Below are positions 1 through 7,501 of a stretch of DNA of 19,027 nucleotides, in pieces. Positions within the stretch are counted from its first letter, which is position 1. The number at the start of each line of letters is the position of its first letter. Under the pieces are notes generated by a model. It saw only the letters and a list, made by a program, of their open reading frames with translations, did no database searches and was not told where the DNA came from. The DNA comes from an uncultured Lachnoanaerobaculum sp. Its GTDB lineage: Bacteria; Bacillota; Clostridia; Lachnospirales; Lachnospiraceae. Position numbers and translations under genes: made by a program. Location of the stretch: positions 1-19,027 of the forward strand of contig CAKAQP010000022.1 in the NCBI GenBank assembly GCA_916720285.1. The letters run 5' to 3'.

Positions 1-2667
1 AGCATTCTTATATGTTCCCATTACAACTTTTCTAAGCAAGTCTACAGGTATCATTGTGAATGCAAGTATAAATATTACTATCCATCCGCCGATACTAAAC
101 GGTACACAGCTAAACATCTTTCCGATAAACTGGAATGGTGCAAAAGGTACGGCACCGGCATTTACAATAAGCGCCTGTACTATGATGATTGCAAAGAACA
201 CTTTAAGGAAGCCTGTATTTTCATTAAGTCCCTTAAATATTCCAAAACCTTCATCTCTTACATTAAATCCGTTAAAGAGTGCACTTGCTATAAAGAGCAC
301 AAAATATCCTGTAAGAAGCTCTTCCTCATTGCCGTCAAACAGATTTGCAAAGAAAGGTACCTTAAGGTATATAAAACTGATTACTGTAAGCCAGAGTCCC
401 ATACTTAAAATTTGAATAGCCATATTCTTGCTGATGATATTCTCATCTCTTCTTCTTGGCTTTTCCATCATGTAGCTTTCTTTAGCCGGCTCATTTCCAA
501 GCATTATTGCTCCAAGACCGTCCATTACAAGGTTTACAAACAGAAGGTGAGTTACCTTAAGCGGCTCCTCCACTCCGAAGAATGGAGCGATAGCACTTAC
601 TATAACAGCAGTAACATTTATGACCAACTGGAACTTACAGAACTTAAGGATATTGTGATAGATAGTTCTACCATAGAGTATAGCATCCTTTATAGATCTG
701 AAGTTGTCGTCAAGAATTACTATCTCACCGGCTTCCTTGGCAGCCTCCGTTCCGTTACCCATAGCAAATCCTACATCAGCTCTCTTAAGTGCAGGTGAGT
801 CGTTTACACCGTCTCCCGTCATACCTACAACAAGATTCATCTCCTGGCAAAGTCTTACCATTCTTGATTTGTCTGTAGGAAGAGCTCTTGCAATAACTCT
901 GATATGAGGTATAAGTTTCTTTACTTCATCATCACTCATTTCATTGAGTTCTGCCGATGAAAGTGCTCTGTCTGAAACAGACTGTATAAGGCCCGCATCT
1001 TTTGCGATAGCAATAGCTGTTTCAAGTCTGTCACCGGTAATCATTACTACCTGAATACCTGCTCCCATAACCTCAGCTATAGCATCCTTAGCCTCAGGTC
1101 TTACATCATCTCTGATACCTACTAAGCCTATAATAACTATATCATCATTGACAGAATTTTCTACGAGAGCCTTCTCTGAATATCCGAATGCCAAAACTCT
1201 CATAGCTCTTGCCGCAAGCTCGTCAATCTTTCTGTCAAGAACAGCCTTGTCGATTGTCTTTACTTCACCGTTCTCATCTAAAAACTTCTTTGCCTTTGCA
1301 AGCAGTCTCTCAGGTGCACCCTTATAGAATGTCTTATCAAGAGAATCTATTCTTGCCTGGCTGAATTTATTTGTTGAGTTGAATCCCTGATGTGCTCCCA
1401 CTACAAGGCTCTTCTCATTTTGTAATGCATCAAAAGTAGCATGTCCGATAAACTTCATCAATGCCTGGTCTGTTGCGTTACCGCCTATTACCACGCCTCT
1501 GTCATCAAACAATGACTGAGTATTCTTACCTATTGCAATATCTATAAGACCTTTTACCTTGCTGTGGTCGCTAAGATCCGGTATAGCAATGGAGTTTCCG
1601 TTTGCAAGGAAGAAATCCACTACTTCAAGGCTTCCCTTTGTAATGGTTCCTGTCTTATCACTGAAGAGTATATTCAGTGAACCTGCAGTCTCGATACCTT
1701 CAGCCTTTCTTACAAGTACGTTATGATCAAGCATTCTGCTGGTATTTTGCATAAGTACCAAGGATATCATCAGCGGCAATCCTTCAGGAACGGCACATAC
1801 GATAATAACTATTGCAAGAGTAACGGCTCTTATAAGATCCTGCACTATTGTCTGTGCTCCAAGAGCAAAATAGTTTCCGAATCCGCCTGCTCTTACTATA
1901 AAATAAGCAAAGTACAGTACTGCTATAACTGTAGCTCCAACATATCCGAAAATTGATATCTGATGTGCAAGTTTTCCAAGCTTTACCTTAAGTGGTGAAT
2001 CCGGATCGTCTTCATTCATCTCAAGAGCCATCTTACCCATCATCGACTTAAGTCCGACTCTCTTAACTTCTAAAACACCCTCACCGTCAAATACTACCGC
2101 ACCTCTAAAGAGTGAGTGAGCATCTACGAATGTATCACCTGTGATATCCTCTTTCAGCTCAAAACCTTCAGTCGCGGCGGTTTTCTTACACTCCTCAGCC
2201 TCTCCGTTTAGGGCTGAGTTGTCAACTCTTAAATCTCCGTCTATTAAAATACCGTCTGCAGGTATCTTATCTCCCGATTGTAAGAGTACAAAATCACCTA
2301 CTACCACATCATCCACATCTATAACGGTTACAAGACCGTTTCTGTAGACCTTACAAGTGTCCTTCTTTGTGTTGTCCTTTAACTCACGATACTTGGTATC
2401 ACTTGCCACACCTGTCTTTGCAGATACGAAGGCTACTATTATTACCGCAATAATAGTACCAAGCGGTTCATAAATTTCAGCATAGCCAAAGAAAAACATT
2501 ACTATCATCAGTACTGCGATAGCAAGAAGTATCCTAATCATAGGATCATTGAATGTCTCCTTAAACTCCTGCCAAAAAGTGGTAGGTTCCGAATCAGGTA
2601 TTACATTTGAGCCATGATCCTGCCTTGACTTTTCAACTTCTTTTTCAGTCAAACCGGTAAATTTCAT
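1..2667 (-). CDS. PMCA-type Ca2+-translocating P-type ATPase (C-terminus cut at window edge)
   Basis: ATP-driven cation pump of the plasma membrane, most likely exporting Ca2+. 889 residues are visible with no stop; the last ones (IPVDLLRK) resemble the usual end of the family, so only a few residues should be missing. Seen motifs: actuator loop N154-G155-E156 in place of the usual TGE; M4 PEGLP at 294-298; phosphorylation motif DKTGT starting at D337; hinge TGDGVND at 617-623; M6 with FQLVINV and later VNLVMDGL, whose Asn and Asp match the PMCA (type IIB) Ca2+ site. Hydrophobic segments fit about ten membrane helices. The start is set by GAGGAAAT just upstream of the ATG. It follows terD by 120 bp and runs in the same direction, so it may be partly co-transcribed with the Ter operon; a Ca2+ pump beside Ca2+-binding TerD proteins makes functional sense (inference). 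Specificity for Ca2+ rather than another cation is inferred from motifs only. Confidence 0.93.
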   Translation of the reverse strand, partial: MKFTGLTEKEVEKSRQDHGSNVIPDSEPTTFWQEFKETFNDPMIRILLAIAVLMIVMFFFGYAEIYEPLGTIIAVIIVAFVSAKTGVASDTKYRELKDNTKKDTCKVYRNGLVTVIDVDDVVVGDFVLLQSGDKIPADGILIDGDLRVDNSALNGEAEECKKTAATEGFELKEDITGDTFVDAHSLFRGAVVFDGEGVLEVKRVGLKSMMGKMALEMNEDDPDSPLKVKLGKLAHQISIFGYVGATVIAVLYFAYFIVRAGGFGNYFALGAQTIVQDLIRAVTLAIVIIVCAVPEGLPLMISLVLMQNTSRMLDHNVLVRKAEGIETAGSLNILFSDKTGTITKGSLEVVDFFLANGNSIAIPDLSDHSKVKGLIDIAIGKNTQSLFDDRGVVIGGNATDQALMKFIGHATFDALQNEKSLVVGAHQGFNSTNKFSQARIDSLDKTFYKGAPERLLAKAKKFLDENGEVKTIDKAVLDRKIDELAARAMRVLAFGYSEKALVENSVNDDIVIIGLVGIRDDVRPEAKDAIAEVMGAGIQVVMITGDRLETAIAIAKDAGLIQSVSDRALSSAELNEMSDDEVKKLIPHIRVIARALPTDKSRMVRLCQEMNLVVGMTGDGVNDSPALKRADVGFAMGNGTEAAKEAGEIVILDDNFRSIKDAILYGRTIYHNILKFCKFQLVINVTAVIVSAIAPFFGVEEPLKVTHLLFVNLVMDGLGAIMLGNEPAKESYMMEKPRRRDENIISKNMAIQILSMGLWLTVISFIYLKVPFFANLFDGNEEELLTGYFVLFIASALFNGFNVRDEGFGIFKGLNENTGFLKVFFAIIIVQALIVNAGAVPFAPFQFIGKMFSCVPFSIGGWIVIFILAFTMIPVDLLRKVVMGTYKNA

Positions 2668-2691
2668 ATAATTTCCTCTTTCAAAATTTTG

Positions 2692-2715
2692 GGGAGACAG
2701 CAAATGCCATCTCCC
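2692..2715 (-). terminator. Hairpin between terD and the Ca2+-ATPase, weak terminator or attenuator
   Basis: In minus-strand RNA the arms GGGAGAUGGC and GCUGUCUCCC pair over 10 bp, including two G-U pairs, around an AUUU loop. What follows is CAAAAUUUUG rather than a clean U-tract. It lies between the terD stop (2788) and the ATPase ribosome binding site, so partial termination with read-through into the ATPase gene is the likely role. The rest of this 120-bp gap is AT-rich, with a TATAAA-like -10 on the minus strand but no good -35. Confidence 0.5.
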
Positions 2716-2787
2716 GTAATATTTATTACAAATGATATTTTATACCAAATAGATAATAATTTAAAGTATTAAATTTTATACTGCCAA

Positions 2788-3399
2788 TTACATATATCTA
2801 CTTGCCAATTCTCCAAGACCCGGATCGGTAGTACCCTGTCCTACAGCTGAGAACTTCCACTCACCGTTATGCCTGTATACCTCACCGAAAATCATTGCAG
2901 TCATTCCCGAATAATTTTCTGTAAGATTGTACTTAAGAATCTCTTTATTGGTTGAAGCATCTACAAGTCTTATAAATGCATTTCTGATCATTCCAAACTC
3001 TTGGCGTCTTTGCACTGCCTGATAAATATTTACAACAATAACGATTCTGTCATAAACTGCAGGTATGTTTTCAAGATCTATAGTGATCTGCTCATCATCT
3101 CCATCACCGGCACCTGTAAGGTTATCACCCATGTGCATAACAGTGCCTGAAGAGTGGCGAAGGTTTCCGTAATAAACTACATCACCTTTATTAACTATTT
3201 TGCCTCCCTGTAAAAGGAAAGCTGATGCATCACAGTCTATATTACCTTCCTGACTTTGACCGCTGCCAAAGAGTGATGATAAAAATCCGCCGCCTCCCTT
3301 TGGAGCCTCATCCCATCCGAGACCTACCACTATTCTCTTTAAACCTGCATTCTCCTTTGACAGGCTTACCTTTTGTCCTTTTTGTAAACTGATAGACAT
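2788..3399 (-). CDS. TerD family protein, diverged copy with Gly-rich insertion
   Basis: Cytoplasmic TerD-domain protein, a family of Ca2+-binding stress proteins linked to tellurite and other chemical stress. 203 residues. The TerD fold is clear: LQKGQKVSL at 5-13, VVGLGWD at 24-30, YYGNL at 76-80 and the metal-loop signature GDNLTGAGDGDDEQI at 91-105. Compared with the neighbouring copy it has an insertion at about 33-52 (GGGGF...SGQSQ). It also lacks acidic residues that are probably metal ligands: the loop is NIDCDASAF at 53-61 instead of DFDLDAAAF, and YQAVQRRQ at 126-133 instead of YDADSRRQ. The start is fixed by TAGGAGGATAT before the ATG. It is the last ter gene of the minus-strand operon, 28 bp after the other terD. 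It could have kept the fold but bind fewer Ca2+ ions (inference). Confidence 0.95.
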   Translation of the reverse strand: MSISLQKGQKVSLSKENAGLKRIVVGLGWDEAPKGGGGFLSSLFGSGQSQEGNIDCDASAFLLQGGKIVNKGDVVYYGNLRHSSGTVMHMGDNLTGAGDGDDEQITIDLENIPAVYDRIVIVVNIYQAVQRRQEFGMIRNAFIRLVDASTNKEILKYNLTENYSGMTAMIFGEVYRHNGEWKFSAVGQGTTDPGLGELASRYM

Positions 3400-3427
3400 A
3401 TATCCTCCTAATGTCTGCGTATAGGGC

Positions 3428-4009
3428 TTAAGCTACCGCTATACCGTAATGATTGCAAAGTGCGGCGAGTCCGCCACCGAATCCGCTTCCTATAGCGTTG
3501 AACTTCCACTCACCTGCGTGCTTGTAAAGTTCTCCTACTACTACTGCTGTTTCAATAGAGAAGTCCTCACCAAGGTCATATCTGATGATCTCAGCACCTG
3601 TCACTTCATCCAAAATTCTGATGTAGGCATTTGAAACCTGACCGAAGTTCTGTCTTCTGGAATCCGCATCATATATAGTAACCGTAAATGCAATCTTCTC
3701 AATATTTGCAGGTACCTTTGAAAGGTCAATTTTGATCTGCTCATCATCACCGTCACCTTCTCCTGTAAGGTTATCTCCCATATGAGTAACACTCTCTGAC
3801 GGATGAGCCAAGTTGCCGTAAAAAATGAAATCCTTTTCTGTAGGGCATTTTCCACCTGCATCTACCATGAATGCCGCAGCATCCAAGTCAAAGTCAGCAC
3901 CTGAATCAAATGCATTTACATCCCATCCAAGGCCTACGATAACTTTCTTAAGTCCCGGATTTGTCTTTGTAAGATCTACTTTTTGTCCTTTAGATAAATT
4001 TATTGGCAT
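3428..4009 (-). CDS. terD: TerD family Ca2+-binding stress protein, canonical copy
   Basis: Cytoplasmic TerD-domain protein of 193 residues, the usual family length. Seen: INLSKGQKVDL at 3-13, VIVGLGWD at 23-30, the acidic metal-site loop DFDLDAAAF at 39-47, FYGNL at 63-67, HMGDNLTGEGDGDDEQI at 76-91, and IYDADSRRQNFG at 112-123. These acidic loops are the sites where TerD proteins bind Ca2+ (family knowledge). AGGAGGATTT precedes the ATG. It lies 14 bp after telA and 28 bp before the second terD, so the three are surely co-transcribed. It resembles TerD and TerE of classical ter operons and YceC/D/E of Bacillus about equally, so the exact paralogue name is not certain. It probably works with TelA and YceG in a membrane-associated or metabolite-linked stress complex; the precise biochemical role is not established for the family. 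Confidence 0.96.
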   Translation of the reverse strand: MPINLSKGQKVDLTKTNPGLKKVIVGLGWDVNAFDSGADFDLDAAAFMVDAGGKCPTEKDFIFYGNLAHPSESVTHMGDNLTGEGDGDDEQIKIDLSKVPANIEKIAFTVTIYDADSRRQNFGQVSNAYIRILDEVTGAEIIRYDLGEDFSIETAVVVGELYKHAGEWKFNAIGSGFGGGLAALCNHYGIAVA

Positions 4010-4023
4010 AAAATCCTCCTTTA

Positions 4024-5163
4024 TTATACACCGAATTTCTTATAAAATTCGTTTTTAATATTTTCAAGTTTTGCTTTATCCTCAACTCTTTGTCTTCTGG
4101 CATCGTCCTGAATTCTCTTTGTTTCTTCGATACCGTTTACAATAGTTCTCCAAGACTTCTCCAAAGTATCCACCTTTATAGAACTTCCTGAAGCCATCTG
4201 AGCTGTAAGTTTTGCCTGCTCAACAGTATTTGTGGCATTCTTTAATATCATTTCATTGGTCTTTTTATCAAGCTCAGATAATGCCTCAGCCTGTAATCTC
4301 TGACGTTTGAGCATAATAGCCTGTGCAAGACTCTGCTTGAAAATAGGCAATGTAATAATAAAAGCCGAATTTATCTTTCTTATAAGATTTATATTACTGA
4401 ACTCCATAGTCTTTAGCATCGGAATAGTCTGCATAGCAACATTCTCTGCAACTCTTAAATCCTGAGTTCTTTGCTCAAGCATCATAAGTGCATTATTGAG
4501 AGTTGTAAGCTCAAATTGCATTGACTTATCGCCTGTACGCTCCATCTCGGCAGTTCTCTCCGCTATAGCACCTTCCAGTTCCTTACATCCCTGCTCACCT
4601 GCCATGATATATTTTAACAGATCATGATAATAATTTACATTTGATTCAAACATGGTATTGAGCTTTTTATTGGTCTCTTTGATCTCGCCCTCATAGCCCT
4701 TAAGCTCTACATATACTTTGTCTATTTCACCGCCCATGGTCTGATACTTTGTCATTATCTTATCCAGCTGCTTTTTTATACCGCCGAAGAGCTTGTCAAA
4801 AAGACCCGGTTCCTGTCTGATCTCTTCAATATCGAATTTGCTCATGATATTGGTAAGAACACCCAACATCTTTGAAGTCTCTTCAATCTGAGCGATGTTC
4901 ATACTGTTGAGTACCAAATCTGAAGATTTTGATATCTCTGTAGCAACCTCGCCGCCAAATGTAACAATACTGTCAAGATTGTCAAGTTCTATCTTGCTTA
5001 CAAGTGCATCAACCTCTGCCGAATCCGCCAATTCATTCTTGATTTTTGCAGACTCTACTGCAATATCAAAGGTTTGAATAGTAGGTAATGCTTCATTCTC
5101 TGCAACATCACTTGTTACTGATTCAGCCTCACCGGTTTTTGCTTTTGAAAAATCAAGTCCCAT
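4024..5163 (-). CDS. telA: TelA family toxic-anion resistance protein
   Basis: 379-residue TelA/YceH family protein (toxic anion resistance, Pfam family TelA), the length typical of the family. It is predicted to be mostly alpha-helical and coiled-coil, with no signal peptide or membrane segment. Family hallmarks seen: LFDKLFGGIKKQLDKI at about 121-136, a long helical middle with YHDLLKYI at 179-186, and INSAFIITLPIFKQSLAQAI at about 264-283. The chosen ATG (MGLDFSK) has GGAGG at the right distance; an in-frame TTG 42 nt upstream has no ribosome binding site and was rejected. It sits between yceG-like (54 bp) and terD (14 bp) in one operon, the same partners as Bacillus yceC-yceH. Known family role: protection against tellurite and some antimicrobials; mechanism unknown. 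Confidence 0.95.
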   Translation of the reverse strand: MGLDFSKAKTGEAESVTSDVAENEALPTIQTFDIAVESAKIKNELADSAEVDALVSKIELDNLDSIVTFGGEVATEISKSSDLVLNSMNIAQIEETSKMLGVLTNIMSKFDIEEIRQEPGLFDKLFGGIKKQLDKIMTKYQTMGGEIDKVYVELKGYEGEIKETNKKLNTMFESNVNYYHDLLKYIMAGEQGCKELEGAIAERTAEMERTGDKSMQFELTTLNNALMMLEQRTQDLRVAENVAMQTIPMLKTMEFSNINLIRKINSAFIITLPIFKQSLAQAIMLKRQRLQAEALSELDKKTNEMILKNATNTVEQAKLTAQMASGSSIKVDTLEKSWRTIVNGIEETKRIQDDARRQRVEDKAKLENIKNEFYKKFGV

Positions 5164-5217
5164 CTTTCCTCCTATGCCCTGTGCATAAATGTCACAAAGG
5201 CTCAATATTAGTTTTCA

Positions 5218-7470
5218 TTAACCAAAAAGTCTTGAAAAAAACGATTTTTTCTTTTCTTTCACAGACCTAAGTCTATTGAAATCAGGTATGGCTATATCAT
5301 AAAGATAATTGCCGATTATATGCTCTTCCATTATCTGAGAGTTGTAGTATTTACTTACATTATCATATCCCGTAGGTATAAAAAATACTATATCAAATCC
5401 TATCAGATTCAAAAAAGCAACAATTATGCTGTCTTCCAACGAAATAACAGTTTCCGTTGTATTTACTATTATAAGCTTTGGCGGACATTTTGTAAAATCA
5501 AAGCTTTGTATAAATCTTAAAATTTCCTTAGGTAAATCTAAAACAATTGTAATTATCTTGTATTCTGTACCGTTTTGCCCTGTTCCCGCTATAGTCTTCC
5601 TTCTCAAAAGCTCCGACAATTTATCAAAAATATAATCCTGAGTCTCAGCTCTTAAATAATCATATTTGTAGATTTGTGAATGCTTTATGCCCTCTCTGTC
5701 AAGCCTTCCGTTCTTGAAAAAAGACGGTACACCGGCCGCTACAGTGCAGTTTCTTCCATATATACTCTCATTCTTATATATCAATGTCGTATCTGTCAGA
5801 AGGTCTTTAATTTTTTGAAAATATGTATCCGTATCCGAATTTGCCACACCTGATATCTTGGCAAACATTACAGGAATATTTACAATATCATCGACTGTTG
5901 AAAAGTTCGGTCTAAACCTTGCCTCCTGCTTCCAATAAATACCTATTTCTTCATAAGTGGTTGAAAGTTTTATGATATTGGCCTTTGAAAATTGCATATC
6001 TCTGTACATACCGGTATCCGAATACATCATAGTATCCAGATCTCTTTCGGCATTATATGCCATTGTACCCATGGAAAGATTGTTTCCGTCTGTAGGATAT
6101 TCATTTACTTTCAAAGTCTCTTCAAAATGTACCTCATATAATCTTTCTCCGGTAAGTTTATCCTCTTTCTTTTCCGGATTAAAGATAATTACATCTATCG
6201 GAAGCTTTGCCACCATATTTAAGAACAGACTCTCGGTATCAGTTTCCACATTTCCGAAATATATAAGTATCGGAGCAGGTGAATGGATATCGGTATTTCC
6301 AAGCAGATCCGGTATATATCTTTGGAACCAACATAGAATATATATTCCCTTATTCATCATTTTATTGAGATCCATATTCATCAGTTTACCGGTCTCTATC
6401 ATGATATCCACAAAGGCATCCCTTGCCACATCAACAAATGTATTGCTCTTTAGATTTATATTTTTCTTCAGGTCCGTTATAAGCTGATTATCATTGGCAT
6501 AATTGCCTCTTTTTATTTTTGAAATCTCATCCACACTCGGATTTGTGATTTTATTGTTTATCACCTTTATACTTCTGTTTGCTTTTTTCAAATCCTGATA
6601 TAGTAAATACAGATTGTTTACATAGGTGTTTCTATTGTCACAACCGTTTATTCTTGCAAACATATTGTAGAAAAACCTTGTATTCTCACCTCTTCTTGTA
6701 TTCTTTAAATCCTCAAAGAGATCCCCGCTAAGCCATGCATTTGTATTGGCAACGGCATTTGATTTATTGCTGTACAAAAGTCTTTTGCTTTTATCTTCCT
6801 CATACTGCTTTAACAGCCACTGCAGATCAAATCCGGCCGGAAAGCTCTCACTTCCCATTCCCAAATCTATTGAGTATTCGGATTTCGGATCTATTGCCAT
6901 ATACTTTGCATCACCGCCCGGTTGCACCAGAATAATATCCGCACCGGCATTTGAAAGTATTTTTAAAGTAGACAGCTCTGAAAAATTTACATTACCCCAG
7001 AATATAATCTTTGGCACATCATCATTTCCAAGTCTTTCCATGATATTGTAAAAATTATAGTAGAGCCAGCACATTATCCTTATAAAATTATTCTTCAATA
7101 TATCTATATTCTTACCCTGACGCCTTAAAACTTCCAAGGTATCATAGATTCCGTCGGCTATGGATGCCCTCTGATAATCTTTAATTCTCGGCAACCATTT
7201 TTTTAAAGCTTCCGCCATAAATCCCGGACCGTGAACATATTTATCTCCGATTATTTCATTAAAATATGCTATATTTTCCGCAGTAGGATTTTCTATATTT
7301 TTATCAATGATTGCCCCTTCTCTCTTGGCCAAATCATAGTATTTTTTGATAAATTCAAGTATTGTTTCGTCATAGGAATTTACTCTGTAAAAATATACTC
7401 CCTTCGGCTTTCTTTCACTTTGTCTTTTAAAAAAGTCTTCAAGCCCTTTTATCTTCTGATGCAATAACAT
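5218..7470 (-). CDS. yceG: YceG-like Ter-associated protein made of three diverged repeats
   Basis: 750-residue protein of the YceG_bac type ('component of biosynthetic module'), normally encoded with TerD and TelA. Its biochemical role is unknown. No signal peptide or membrane helix is seen, so it is probably cytosolic. By eye it contains three copies of one unit: residues about 25-205, 268-450 and 534-730. Each starts with a short strand ([YM]FxR[IV]NG-like at 27 and 269, MFAKISG at 535), continues through helices, and ends with a helix-strand-helix-strand core (CWLYYNF...IIFWGNV...DIILVQP at 134-184; CWFQRYI...LIYFGNV...DVIIFNP at 380-432; KLIIVNT...FDIVFFIP at 665-699). The C-terminus is basic (KEKKKSFFSRLF). 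The ATG at 7470 follows AAGGGG at good spacing; the in-frame TTG 18 nt upstream contributes to that site and is rejected. It lies 31 bp after the protease gene, in the same operon. Confidence 0.87.
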   Translation of the reverse strand: MLLHQKIKGLEDFFKRQSERKPKGVYFYRVNSYDETILEFIKKYYDLAKREGAIIDKNIENPTAENIAYFNEIIGDKYVHGPGFMAEALKKWLPRIKDYQRASIADGIYDTLEVLRRQGKNIDILKNNFIRIMCWLYYNFYNIMERLGNDDVPKIIFWGNVNFSELSTLKILSNAGADIILVQPGGDAKYMAIDPKSEYSIDLGMGSESFPAGFDLQWLLKQYEEDKSKRLLYSNKSNAVANTNAWLSGDLFEDLKNTRRGENTRFFYNMFARINGCDNRNTYVNNLYLLYQDLKKANRSIKVINNKITNPSVDEISKIKRGNYANDNQLITDLKKNINLKSNTFVDVARDAFVDIMIETGKLMNMDLNKMMNKGIYILCWFQRYIPDLLGNTDIHSPAPILIYFGNVETDTESLFLNMVAKLPIDVIIFNPEKKEDKLTGERLYEVHFEETLKVNEYPTDGNNLSMGTMAYNAERDLDTMMYSDTGMYRDMQFSKANIIKLSTTYEEIGIYWKQEARFRPNFSTVDDIVNIPVMFAKISGVANSDTDTYFQKIKDLLTDTTLIYKNESIYGRNCTVAAGVPSFFKNGRLDREGIKHSQIYKYDYLRAETQDYIFDKLSELLRRKTIAGTGQNGTEYKIITIVLDLPKEILRFIQSFDFTKCPPKLIIVNTTETVISLEDSIIVAFLNLIGFDIVFFIPTGYDNVSKYYNSQIMEEHIIGNYLYDIAIPDFNRLRSVKEKKKSFFSRLFG

Positions 7471-7501
7471 GCATTCATCCCCTTTCAAGTCAAAACTGTA
7501 C

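Noticed and set aside
56..907. Plus-strand ORFs opposite the P-type ATPase gene
   Set aside because: They are shadows of the ATPase frame, which carries conserved motifs throughout.
5164..5205. TTG start extending TelA by 14 residues
   Set aside because: No Shine-Dalgarno sequence before it, while AGGAGG lies right before the internal ATG; the extra residues do not look like family sequence.
5957..6487. 176-residue plus-strand ORF opposite the YceG-like gene
   Set aside because: Fully antisense to a clear coding region, no ribosome binding site and low-complexity Ser/Ile-rich translation.
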